Shown here in pieces: positions 18,286 to 26,696 of a stretch of 52,152 nucleotides of DNA. Position numbers and translations under genes: made by a program. The DNA comes from an uncultured Corynebacterium sp. Its GTDB lineage: Bacteria; Actinomycetota; Actinomycetes; Mycobacteriales; Mycobacteriaceae. The stretch covers positions 1 through 52,152 of the forward strand of contig NZ_CALZFS010000003.1 in assembly GCF_945649885.1 (NCBI RefSeq), read 5' to 3'. The notes beneath the pieces were generated by a model that saw only the letters and a program-made list of their open reading frames with translations, was not told the DNA's origin and ran no database searches. Numbering within the stretch: the first letter of the stretch is position 1; each line of letters starts with the position of its first letter.

Positions 18286-18914
18286 TCCGTATCCTGCTTG
18301 CCGACGACCACCCGGTGGTCCGCGCCGGGTTGGCCTCATTATTGACAGACCAGCCTGATATTGAGATCGCCGGCATGGTCGGCAGCCCCGATGAAGCAGT
18401 GACTCGTGCTGCAGAAGGTGACATTGATCTGGTGCTCATGGACCTGCGATTTGGCGATACCCCAGGGGCAGGGGAAGCCGGTGGGGTCGATGCCACCCGT
18501 CGGATCCGCCAGTTGGACAACCCACCCCACGTGTTGGTGGTGACCAATTACTCGACCGACGGTGATGTGGTGGGTGCCGTGTCCGCCGGGGCAGTGGGGT
18601 ACCTGCTGAAAGACAGTTCCCCGGAAGACCTGGTCGCAGGTGTACGGGAGGCCGCCCGCGGGGAATCTGTGCTGTCCAGACAGGTCGCCAGCAAGATTAT
18701 GGGCCGGATGAATAATCCGATGACCGCCCTGACACCACGGGAGATTGAGGTGCTTTCACTGGTGGCCCAAGGGCAGAGTAACCGGGAGATCGGCAAGAAG
18801 CTCTTCCTCACCGAAGCCACGGTGAAAAGCCACATGGGGCATGTGTTCACCAAGTTGGATGTGATGTCTCGGACAGCAGCTGTGGCTGCTGCCCGTGAAC
18901 ACGGAATCATCTGA
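18282..18914 (+). CDS. chrA: Haem-responsive response regulator (NarL/LuxR type)
   Basis: A protein of 210 aa. The start is TTG at 18282, overlapping the chrS stop (TTGA), with AAGGAG upstream, so it is translationally coupled to chrS. The receiver domain has Asp8/Asp9, phosphoacceptor Asp54 (VLMDLRF) and the conserved Lys in YLLKD. The C-terminal LuxR helix-turn-helix begins near residue 145 (LTPREIEVLSLVAQGQSNREI). It should activate hrtBA and may control chrSA through the shared intergenic region. Confidence 0.88.
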   Translation: MIRILLADDHPVVRAGLASLLTDQPDIEIAGMVGSPDEAVTRAAEGDIDLVLMDLRFGDTPGAGEAGGVDATRRIRQLDNPPHVLVVTNYSTDGDVVGAVSAGAVGYLLKDSSPEDLVAGVREAARGESVLSRQVASKIMGRMNNPMTALTPREIEVLSLVAQGQSNREIGKKLFLTEATVKSHMGHVFTKLDVMSRTAAVAAAREHGII

Positions 18915-18970
18915 AACAAACAGCGGTGTGGGAGCCTAAAACCCACATTGAGCTTTGTTAATCTTCACCC

Positions 18971-20839
18971 ATGAACAAGGTGTGGCGTAGGTCCGTGGTG
19001 GCAGCGGTCATGACAGTTGTGATGACTTCGGCAGGTCTTGTGGCCTGCACGCCTCGTCCTGATACCGCAGACCCCGTGGCACAACAGTTCTTGGATTCCT
19101 GGGCGGCCCAGGACTATGAGACCCTGTCCACCATCACCGATCAGGGTGCCACCGCAACAGATGTCTTGGGCACCACCTATTCCGGCCTCCAGGCAGAAGA
19201 TGTTGAACTCACCCTAGATTCTGTGGACTCCCGCGAGACCATTGCCACCGCCTCCTATAACGTCACCTGGAAGCTGCCCCGTGAACGTGAACTGAGCTAT
19301 GACGCTTCCATGACCCTGACCAAGATGGGTGAGGAATGGGCCGTCCGTTGGCAGCCCTCCCTGGTCCACCCTGATCTTGGCGCCACACAACATCTTGAAC
19401 TCCGTGCGATCAATGCTCAACGTGCCAACGTTATCTCCTCTGATGGTGCACCTGTCCTGCAACCTGGTGCCATCATCAGGATCCTGGTTGATCCTTCCCA
19501 AGCAGCTAACGCCGCGGCAGCCGTCAAACGGGTTGCTGCCGCATTGGAGGACGCTCACGCTGGAGATGAGAAGATCGGACTGATCAACCCGGATGAGGTC
19601 ATGGAGAACCTGGGGGAGAGCCCTTATTCGTTGACCACTGTTGATGAGAAACTTGGAAGGCAGATTGAACAGGACCTGGGGGGTGTCCCCGGCCTGATCT
19701 TCAACGATGAGGCTGCAATGGTCCCCACTGACCCCTCCTTCGCCCCGGATATCGTCTCCCGTGTCTCCAGGATTGTGAATGAGGAATTGGATGGATCCAA
19801 TGGCTGGCGGGTTTCCATTGTTACCGCCAATGGTGCGGTGATTGATGATGTTGTCTATAACGCCCCTGAATTAGCGCCGAGTGTGCGGATCAGCCTGGAC
19901 CATGACATCCAGCGGGCTGCCCAGGAAGCTGTGGATCTCCGGCAGGAGATGAAGGCCATGCTTGTGGCCATCCGTCCCTCCAACGGTGAAATCCTGGCCG
20001 TGGCGCAGACTAGGGAGGCAGACAAGGATGGTGATGTTGCCCTGATGGGCATGTACCCACCGGGCTCCACCTTCAAGATCATCACCGCAGCAGCAGGCAT
20101 CCAGAACCAGGGCTATACCCCCAACTCCACCGTTCCCTGTCCCGGCACGATGAATATCTACGGCCGCATCGTCACCAACTATAACGGCTTCTCACTGGGT
20201 AATACCTCGCTGGACCATGCCTTTGCCTCATCCTGTAACACCACATTCGCGGAGATGTCCACGAACCTGGCACCGGGGGAATTGCAGGATGTGGCCAAGC
20301 AGTTTGGACTCGGCGTTGACTATGAAATTCCAGGACTGGACACCATCACCGGCAGTGTTCCGGAAGGTGAGACCCCACTGGAGCGCACTGAAGCCGGTTA
20401 TGGCCAGGGCCTCGACCTGGCCAGCCCCTTCGGCATGGCGTTGGTCTCTGCAGCAGCGGCTACCGGAAAGACCCCGGTGCCAGTGCTGATCTCGGGACAT
20501 GAAACAACCGTCAGCGAAGATATCCCCGCCCCGGATCCAGCCATGATCTCCCAATTACAGGGCATGATGGCCTCTGTGGTCAACACCGGTACCGGCCGCG
20601 GTATGCAGCAGACCGGTGGGCAGGTCTATGCCAAGACTGGTGAAGCTGAGATCAATGCAGGCTCACATGCCTGGTTCACCGGCTACCGCGAAGATGACAT
20701 TGCCTTTGCCACCCTCGTTGTCCTGGGCGGTGGATCAGAAACAGCCACCGCTGTCACCGATCACTTCTTCATCCGCCTGGATGAGATGAGAACCAGCAGG
20801 GAGATCACCCCGCCCGTAACTAATGAGGCACAAGGCTAG
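18971..20839 (+). CDS. Penicillin-binding lipoprotein (class B transpeptidase)
   Basis: A protein of 622 aa. The signal peptide ends in the lipobox LVAC, with lipidated Cys26. Residues about 36-150 match an NTF2-like MecA N-terminal domain, followed by a dimerisation segment and the transpeptidase domain with S366-TFK (nucleophile), S421-C-N and K555-TG. It cross-links peptidoglycan as a monofunctional class B enzyme. The equivalent gene in M. tuberculosis is Rv2864c; C. glutamicum has it next to chrA as PBP2b. A possible -10 box TAATCT (18959-18964) ends 6 bases before the ATG with no Shine-Dalgarno, suggesting a leaderless message. Confidence 0.92.
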   Translation: MNKVWRRSVVAAVMTVVMTSAGLVACTPRPDTADPVAQQFLDSWAAQDYETLSTITDQGATATDVLGTTYSGLQAEDVELTLDSVDSRETIATASYNVTWKLPRERELSYDASMTLTKMGEEWAVRWQPSLVHPDLGATQHLELRAINAQRANVISSDGAPVLQPGAIIRILVDPSQAANAAAAVKRVAAALEDAHAGDEKIGLINPDEVMENLGESPYSLTTVDEKLGRQIEQDLGGVPGLIFNDEAAMVPTDPSFAPDIVSRVSRIVNEELDGSNGWRVSIVTANGAVIDDVVYNAPELAPSVRISLDHDIQRAAQEAVDLRQEMKAMLVAIRPSNGEILAVAQTREADKDGDVALMGMYPPGSTFKIITAAAGIQNQGYTPNSTVPCPGTMNIYGRIVTNYNGFSLGNTSLDHAFASSCNTTFAEMSTNLAPGELQDVAKQFGLGVDYEIPGLDTITGSVPEGETPLERTEAGYGQGLDLASPFGMALVSAAAATGKTPVPVLISGHETTVSEDIPAPDPAMISQLQGMMASVVNTGTGRGMQQTGGQVYAKTGEAEINAGSHAWFTGYREDDIAFATLVVLGGGSETATAVTDHFFIRLDEMRTSREITPPVTNEAQG

Positions 20840-20955
20840 GTTTTCCTGCCACTGCTGGTGAAGGGCCGGTGAGGAGACCGTAGGGTGCTTCCGTCATACC
20901 GCCGTGCCCTGGGTGAAGGATCCGGGTTCGGTCCTCTGAAGGGCGGGGGACTACC

Positions 20956-21840
20956 ATGGATTTCATGTCTACACTGCGTGCACCCCTAGTTCCCGGTAAG
21001 CCCACCCCGATCAGAGAAGTTCCAGCACATATTGAACGTCCTGAATACGTGTGGAAAGACGAGGTCCAGGAGGCCATCGGAGAGCCCTTCGTCCAACCTC
21101 ACGATGTTATTGAAGCGATGCGTGAAACCTCCCGCATCGCTGCTAATGCCCTCAAGGTTGCCGGTGCCGCTGTGAAACCAGGTGTCACCACCGATGAGGT
21201 CGACCGTATTGCTCACGAGTACATGTGTGATCACGGTGCCTACCCCTCTGACCTCGGCTACCGTGGTTTCACCAAGTCCACCTGCATTTCCCTCAATGAG
21301 ATTGTTTGCCATGGTATCCCGGACAGCACGGTCATTGAAGATGGTGATATCGTCAACATTGACGTCACCGCGTTCAAACACGGTGTCCACGGTGACTGCA
21401 ACGCCACCTTCCTCTCCGGCAACGTTGCTGAGGAGCACCGTCTCCTGGTGGAACGCACTGAGGAAGCCATGATGCGCAGTATCCGTGCGGCCAAGCCAGG
21501 CCGTGAGATCAATGTGATCGGCCGGGTCATCGAGTCCTATGCCAAACGTTTCGGTTATAACGTGGTCCAGGACTTCACCGGCCACGGCATCGGCCCCACC
21601 TTCCATAACGGCCTGGTTGTCCTGCACTATGACAACACCCAGTACCGCGATATCCTCGTGCCGGGCATGACCCTGACCATCGAACCGATGATCAACCTGG
21701 GATCCCTTGATTATGAGATCTGGGATGATGGCTGGACGGTCCAGAACATCGACCGGAAATTCACTGCCCAGTTCGAGCACACCATCGTGATCACTGAAGA
21801 TGGCAATGAAATTCTCACCATCGCAGATGAGAACGTCTAG
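20956..21840 (+). CDS. map: Methionine aminopeptidase, type 1c
   Basis: A protein of 294 aa from the ATG at 20956; the ATG at 20965 is also plausible, because TACCAT (20952-20957) could be a -10 box for leaderless initiation there. It removes N-terminal Met from nascent proteins. The five metal ligands are seen in NIDVTA (Asp), HGDCNATF (Asp), GHGIG (His), TIEPMI (Glu) and QFEHT (Glu); the substrate His is in CHGIP. The ~40-residue N-terminal extension with [11 protein letters not shown] is the SH3-binding-like linker of type 1c enzymes such as mycobacterial MapB. Confidence 0.95.
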   Translation: MDFMSTLRAPLVPGKPTPIREVPAHIERPEYVWKDEVQEAIGEPFVQPHDVIEAMRETSRIAANALKVAGAAVKPGVTTDEVDRIAHEYMCDHGAYPSDLGYRGFTKSTCISLNEIVCHGIPDSTVIEDGDIVNIDVTAFKHGVHGDCNATFLSGNVAEEHRLLVERTEEAMMRSIRAAKPGREINVIGRVIESYAKRFGYNVVQDFTGHGIGPTFHNGLVVLHYDNTQYRDILVPGMTLTIEPMINLGSLDYEIWDDGWTVQNIDRKFTAQFEHTIVITEDGNEILTIADENV

Positions 21841-21848
21841 CACCCACT

Positions 21849-23015
21849 AGGACTGAAGGCCTCGCCCTGCTGATCGACGGGAGTACCTCTGATGCGGGTA
21901 AAATCCCTCATCACAGCCGGACTTTGCCGGGCATTGTCCAGGGCAGGCTGCAACGTCGCGCAATTCAAGTCGCTGAGCATCCCCAATAACTCCGTGCCTA
22001 CACCTGACGGCGGAGAAATCGGGCCTGCCCAGGCACTGTCCTGTGGTCTGGATCCCTCAGCGGATTTCAATCCGGACCTGTCCACAATCGGTTCCGACAA
22101 CCGCTCTGAGCTGATCATCAGGGGGCAGGCTTAGGGGACACACGGGGTAGTGGATCATGATAACCATCTGGATCTCCGTGAACACTTTGACCTGGTGATC
22201 TGCGAGTGATCTGGATCAGTGGCGGAGGTCAATCTGTGCAACACTGATTGTGCGAACTTTGGCCTCGCGCAGGAAGCTCAGATTCCTGTGCATATCGTCG
22301 GTGACATTGATCGAGGGGAGTACTAGCCCACCTCTTCGGCATCCATGCCATTATTTCTGATGAGAACCGTGAACTAATCAGCGGATTTGTGATCAACAAG
22401 TTCTGCGGTGATCACACCCTCCTTCATTCTGGCCTGCACGAGCTGGAAGCGCTCACCGGTATGGACACCAAAGCGGCTATTTCCTCCAGATGCACACCAG
22501 CGGGGGTGGTTGCCGGTCAGACTGTTCAGAAGCCGGTGGGAAACCAACGGCAGATGATGACGCAGTACCTCATCACCGTGAGCCAGATTGGGCCTGGCTC
22601 ATCCACCCGGGTGGATGGGCTGCAGCTTTTCGACGCCCACACGGTCTTCGATTCCACCTATCCCGTGATGATCAGCCATGATGACGGATCCTATGAGGCA
22701 CACCGGGGCGAGATCCGGCCAAATAATGAACAGCCCTGGGGCGGTGCTGGAGGATCTCATGACAGGTATTCTTTGGCACACAGCGTCATGGTTAGCTGAA
22801 CAACAGTATGACTCGCCGGGAGTTCCTCGCCGAGATAGCCTCGCTGGTGGGAAAAACTGGGTTTGTTGTCAGGCACGGACACCTGCTTCCATCAGCGTCG
22901 CCTACAGCAGTTGGACCTGAGCGCAGATGTTCTGGAAGAACACTGGGACCTTGATCAACTTCTTGATGAGGTGGCCAGTCCAGACACTGTGGCCAGCACA
23001 CCGGAGATCATATAG
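21849..23015 (+). pseudogene. cobQ: Decayed cobyric acid synthase gene
   Basis: Successive frames read as CobQ. Without a start codon, [14 protein letters not shown] (P-loop-like) begins at about 21861; a one-base insertion in an A-run near 21900 shifts to [15 protein letters not shown]... [18 protein letters not shown], ending at a TAG at 22132-22134. Another frame gives FDLVICE, then an in-frame TGA where Gly is expected, SGSVAEVNL and [10 protein letters not shown], then a TAG. A further shift gives [18 protein letters not shown] ... VINKFCGD. The glutaminase core with its catalytic Cys is missing, and C-terminal pieces follow (VDGLQLFDAHTVF, YEAHRGEI, FLAEIASLVG, LEEHWDLDQLLDEV). CobQ amidates adenosylcobyrinic diamide; this copy cannot. 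The end overlaps the convergent membrane-protein gene. Confidence 0.85.
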
Positions 23016-23716
23016 GTCCAGGCCACCAATACAGGTGAAAGCCAGGGCCAGGGAATCTGATCGGGGAGTAGCGCCAGTCCGATCATGTAGATCATCAGCA
23101 GGGTCATCAGCGTGGCCGGAATCAGCAGGAGCCATCCGGGACCCGTTGTCGGCCTGCGTCGTACCGCCCTGGCCAGGGGGAAAATATTTCCCACAATCGC
23201 GGTTAGTGCGGCAAGTGAAATCAAAGTGATGGTTGCTGTGTTGTCAGCACCCAATGACAGCCACACTGTAGCAGCAGCTCCACCGGTGGCCAGTAACGTC
23301 GGGCCAATCCATTTTAAGGGAAGTTGCCCGAGTCCTCCCAGATAACAGGCCAGGGCGGCAACAGGCATGAGATAGAAGGTGGAGATCAGCCCTGCTGTGC
23401 TCAGCAGGGCTGAATCCCCGATCCTGGCAACAGCTACCAGGATGCCCAGGGCAAGAATGACGAATCCGCCTAGGGCCGACAACCACTGATAGATGCGGGG
23501 GGCAGAACGGTGGCGGAGCTGGGCGATCAATGAAGCGGCACCCAGTGCCACCCCGGCGGCAGACACTACTGAGTAGATCGGGCTGCCTGGAATCAGCGCT
23601 GCGGCAATTACTGCCAGGAACACAGCACCGGCTGTGGCGATGCTGGCTGTAGCTGCACGGATATCCCGGTCACGGGGAAGGGGAGTCAATGAACCGTGAA
23701 GGGAAGGGGTGGTCAC
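22955..23716 (-). CDS. Unknown polytopic membrane protein
   Basis: A protein of 253 aa with about seven or eight transmembrane helices and short loops, beginning with a 20-residue basic N-terminus. I do not recognise the family. Its last ~60 bases overlap the tail of the cobQ remnant on the other strand, so its present stop may have been set by that decay. It lies downstream, in the same orientation, of the two small secreted proteins but is separated from them by a strong terminator. Confidence 0.65.
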   Translation of the reverse strand: MTTPSLHGSLTPLPRDRDIRAATASIATAGAVFLAVIAAALIPGSPIYSVVSAAGVALGAASLIAQLRHRSAPRIYQWLSALGGFVILALGILVAVARIGDSALLSTAGLISTFYLMPVAALACYLGGLGQLPLKWIGPTLLATGGAAATVWLSLGADNTATITLISLAALTAIVGNIFPLARAVRRRPTTGPGWLLLIPATLMTLLMIYMIGLALLPDQIPWPWLSPVLVAWTYMISGVLATVSGLATSSRS

Positions 23717-23827
23717 GTCGTGGTTCTAATTTCTTCCTGAATAAGGGGTGTTGATATGGATCAAGTCTACCGAGGGGCGATGTTTTTGTGGTTATCGGCC
23801 CCCGGGGTAGCTGGCAGGGTGGAATGC

Positions 23828-23861
23828 AAAAAGAGCACTCACCGTGATGGTGAATGCTCTT
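23828..23861 (-). terminator. Terminator of the small secreted protein operon
   Basis: On the minus strand, a 13-bp stem with one G-U pair (23849-23861 with 23831-23843) has a 5-base loop and runs directly into five T residues. It lies 35 bases after the stop of the second small gene. Confidence 0.92.
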
Positions 23862-23895
23862 AGCGTGAAGTGTTGATCAACTGATCAACAACGGT

Positions 23896-24252
23896 TTACT
23901 TGATGATGCCGTTGTACTTCATGAAATTGACGATTGGGAAGACGATCATGCCGAGAACGCCACCAACGGTGACGATGTCGAATGCCTTCTCCCAAGCGCG
24001 GAGCCAGCGTGGGGCATCCTCGTCGGAGTCATTGCGGGAGGAACCGAAAGCATCGATGCCGTATCCCTCTTCGTCAGCGTCGAGGTCCTTGCCCCAGTCA
24101 GAAGCGGTGGAACCGTTATCGCGGACCATGTCAACGATTCCTGGGGTCTCGTCGGTTGCGGCGTCTTCCTGAGCGGAAGCAGCGGTGACGCCACCCAGGG
24201 AGATGGCTGCTGCGGAAACAATTGCGATAGCAGAATTGCGGAACTTGCGCAT
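23896..24252 (-). CDS. Small secreted protein with C-terminal hydrophobic tail, paralogue B
   Basis: A protein of 118 aa. Signal peptide to about residue 28 (SAAAISLGG ... ASAQ). The mature N-terminal part is strongly acidic (E/D-rich, about residues 29-80). The C-terminal ~30 residues are hydrophobic (VTVGGVLGMIVFPIVNF) and end in KYNGIIK. The last third aligns with the neighbouring 114-aa protein: D-x-FG, acidic linker, P-x-W, GG, IFP/VFP, N, Y-x-G-(I/V)-(I/L)-K. The gene is 45 bases downstream of its paralogue in one transcription unit. No function is known to me; an envelope or mycomembrane location is inferred. Confidence 0.8.
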   Translation of the reverse strand: MRKFRNSAIAIVSAAAISLGGVTAASAQEDAATDETPGIVDMVRDNGSTASDWGKDLDADEEGYGIDAFGSSRNDSDEDAPRWLRAWEKAFDIVTVGGVLGMIVFPIVNFMKYNGIIK

Positions 24253-24297
24253 TTTTTTGCGTACCTTTCGGGTGGTGCAGTGAGAGTGGGAAGTGAC

Positions 24298-24642
24298 TTA
24301 CTTGAGAACGCCGGTGTAAACCAGGTAGTTGTAAGCGGGGAAGATGACAACGCCGAGCAGGGAGGCAATGCCGCCCATCCAGGTCAGGTCGTACATGTTC
24401 TGAACCCAAGCTGGCTGGTTCTCGCGGTCGTCAATTTCGCCGAAGATGTCCTCGCCAGTTGCTGGCAGGTCAGCATCCCACTCATCGCCCACGCCAGCGA
24501 AACCGCCGGAGGAGAGAGCAGAGAAACCGGAAGAGAGGTTAGAGGTGGTGTCCTCTTCCTGTGCGAAAGCAGCGGAAGCGGTGCCCAGTGACAGGGCAAT
24601 TGCAGTAACGCCGGCAACTGCAGCGGTGCGGAAAGAACGCAT
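24298..24642 (-). CDS. Small secreted protein with C-terminal hydrophobic tail, paralogue A
   Basis: A protein of 114 aa from the ATG at 24642 behind AAAGGA. Signal peptide with cleavage after ASAAFAQ (about 28). The mature part is acidic and Gly/Ser-rich, then DIFGEIDDRENQPAW, then a hydrophobic tail (GGIASLLGVVIFPAYNYL) ending in VYTGVLK. It is the first gene of a two-gene unit with the 118-aa paralogue. It has a leader with a hairpin just upstream of the ribosome site. No Cys is present, so disulfide or lipoprotein anchoring is excluded; the tail is the likely anchor or oligomerisation element. Confidence 0.82.
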   Translation of the reverse strand: MRSFRTAAVAGVTAIALSLGTASAAFAQEEDTTSNLSSGFSALSSGGFAGVGDEWDADLPATGEDIFGEIDDRENQPAWVQNMYDLTWMGGIASLLGVVIFPAYNYLVYTGVLK

Positions 24643-24672
24643 GAGAAAGTCCTTTAAAGTTAGTAGCATTTT

Positions 24673-24760
24673 CCCTCCAAAGCGGAGGGGTGAACATAGC
24701 AATCAGCGACTCCTAACCAACGAAGTGTTGATTTTCAGATAACGCCTAGCTAGTAGTGTA
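24673..24760 (-). promoter_or_regulatory. Promoter and leader hairpin of the small secreted protein operon
   Basis: Upstream of paralogue A on the minus strand there is a -10-like TACACT (24755-24760), followed by a leader of about 100 bases. The leader carries a 6-bp stem CCCTCC/GGAGGG (24673-24689) about 30 bases before the start codon. No clear -35 box. The rest of the gap up to the mtr stop (24761-25067) shows no gene. Confidence 0.4.
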
Positions 24761-25067
24761 CCTAGAGTTTAAAACCATGGTGCGAATTTTCAGAATGTTT
24801 CCTGAAAATTCAATCAAGCTTCAGACTCTATGCTCAGATCTTCCCAACTGGTTGTCAGGTAATCCAACGGGGAGAAGTTTATACACGTTTGCTGATCATT
24901 CAAGCCACGGGGGGAGTGTCAAGGGGTGATTTCCAGGGTTGGATTTTGCCCTTTTTCCTGCCCGTTTGCTGTGTGTGGATTCCTGTGAACTGGCTGGGTT
25001 ATCAGATCGGCTAGTCGGTTGGTTAGTGCCTGTATGTTCGGCAGCTCGTGGAGAGCTGGTTCTGAAT

Positions 25068-26453
25068 CTAGAGGTCAAGTCCCAAAAGAGCGTTCTCAAT
25101 TACTTCTGGTAGAGCGGGGTGGATCCAGTACTGCTGGGTAGCGACCTCGCGGAGATCCAGATCAAAGGCCATGACTGTGATCAGCTGTTGGATCAATGTG
25201 GAAGCCTGGGGGCCGATGAGATGTGCGCCCAGCAGTTTGCCGGTGTCCCTGTCAGCGATCAATTTGACGAAGCCGGTGGAGTCCTCCATCGCCCAGCCGT
25301 ACGCAACGTCACCGTAATTCTGAATTTTAATACTCAGGTTGTACTCAGCTTCACGCGCTTCTTCTTCTGTCAGTCCGACTTGAGCGATCTGTGGGTTGGT
25401 GAACACCGCTGCAGGAACATGCTTATGCGGCATGGGGCGAAGATCATCCGGGTTTAACAGGTTGTGCTTGACCGCACGCATCTCTGCATTGGCCACATGC
25501 TTCAGCTTGTAGGGGCTGGAGACATCTCCCAGGGCCCAGACGCCCGCAGATGTAGTACGACCAAATTCATCAACCTGGATGCTGCGACCATCCATGTCGA
25601 TGCCGCCCTTGTCCAGGTCCATCTGGTCACCGTTGGGTGTGCGGCCGGTGGCAACCAGCAGTGCATCGGCTTCCAGATTCTCACCAGAACTGAGGGTGAT
25701 GTCGAGGGAGCCACTGGATTTCTCCGCCACATCAGTCACCAGGGTGGACATGCGGATACCAAAACGATCTTGGGAAAGTTCGGCGATACGGGTGGAAATA
25801 TCGGCATCCGAACCACGAAGGAGAACCTCGGAACGGTTGATGATGGTCACCTTCGTGCCCAGTGAGGCAAACACATGGGCAAACTCAAGCGCAATGAAAC
25901 CCCCACCGACAATCACAAGGGATTCCGGCAGCTCAGGAAGCCTCATGATGTCTTCATTGGTGTAGTAGCGGGCGCCGGAATCCTTGATTGCCGACGGGAC
26001 GAACGGGCGGGAGCCTGTGGCGATGACAATCTGATCGCCCGTGATGATCTTCTCCTCACCGGCCTGCCCTGTTGCGATGGTTTTATCACCGACAAACTTG
26101 GCATGCATGTCATAGACATCGATGTTGGGGGTCTCTGGGCCCCGTCGATATGCTTCGCCACCCTGGGCGATGGGGTCGATGCGCTTGTCAAAGACACGTT
26201 TCACAATGGAAGGCCAATCCACACCGTTATAAGTGGCGTCAATGCCGAACTTCTCTGCACCACTGATTGCCTTGGCGACATCTGCTGCGTAGACATACAT
26301 CTTGGTCGGGATGCACCCAACATTCAGACAGGTGCCACCGAACACCCCTTTTTCCACGATGGCAATCGACTTGTCATCAAATTCCGGGCCGGGGATGGAA
26401 TTACCGGAGCCTGTTCCGATGATGATGAGGTCATAGTGCTGGGGTGTGGTCAT
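25068..26453 (-). CDS. mtr: Mycothione reductase
   Basis: A protein of 461 aa from the ATG at 26453 (CAGGAG upstream); the frame runs on to 26633 without family features. It is a flavoprotein disulfide reductase that uses NADPH to reduce mycothiol disulfide, the actinobacterial equivalent of glutathione reductase. FAD-binding GTGSGN near residue 13, redox pair Cys42/Cys47 in GGTCLNVGC, NADPH fold GGGFIALEFAHVF, second FAD motif GVWALGDV, and C-terminal HPALPEVIENALLGL with the catalytic His. Residues and context favour Mtr over lipoamide dehydrogenase. Confidence 0.93.
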   Translation of the reverse strand: MTTPQHYDLIIIGTGSGNSIPGPEFDDKSIAIVEKGVFGGTCLNVGCIPTKMYVYAADVAKAISGAEKFGIDATYNGVDWPSIVKRVFDKRIDPIAQGGEAYRRGPETPNIDVYDMHAKFVGDKTIATGQAGEEKIITGDQIVIATGSRPFVPSAIKDSGARYYTNEDIMRLPELPESLVIVGGGFIALEFAHVFASLGTKVTIINRSEVLLRGSDADISTRIAELSQDRFGIRMSTLVTDVAEKSSGSLDITLSSGENLEADALLVATGRTPNGDQMDLDKGGIDMDGRSIQVDEFGRTTSAGVWALGDVSSPYKLKHVANAEMRAVKHNLLNPDDLRPMPHKHVPAAVFTNPQIAQVGLTEEEAREAEYNLSIKIQNYGDVAYGWAMEDSTGFVKLIADRDTGKLLGAHLIGPQASTLIQQLITVMAFDLDLREVATQQYWIHPALPEVIENALLGLDL

Positions 26454-26696
26454 GGAAATGGAACTCCTGTGATGAAAGAGGGTACGGATAGGGAAAATAA
26501 AGATAGTGGAAACCCTGCACGACCTGTCAGGGGAAAGATCCACAGGGGAGCGTGTGAGTTGTCCACCACTGTTCAGAGCAGGGAGCAGCCCACAGGTATG
26601 GGGGATTGTCCTGCGAAAATCCTTGAACAGCATAAAAATTCTTGGACTACATCCCCTGCAACAACTCTGGAGGGAATTTAGTTCCCTCCCAGTATC

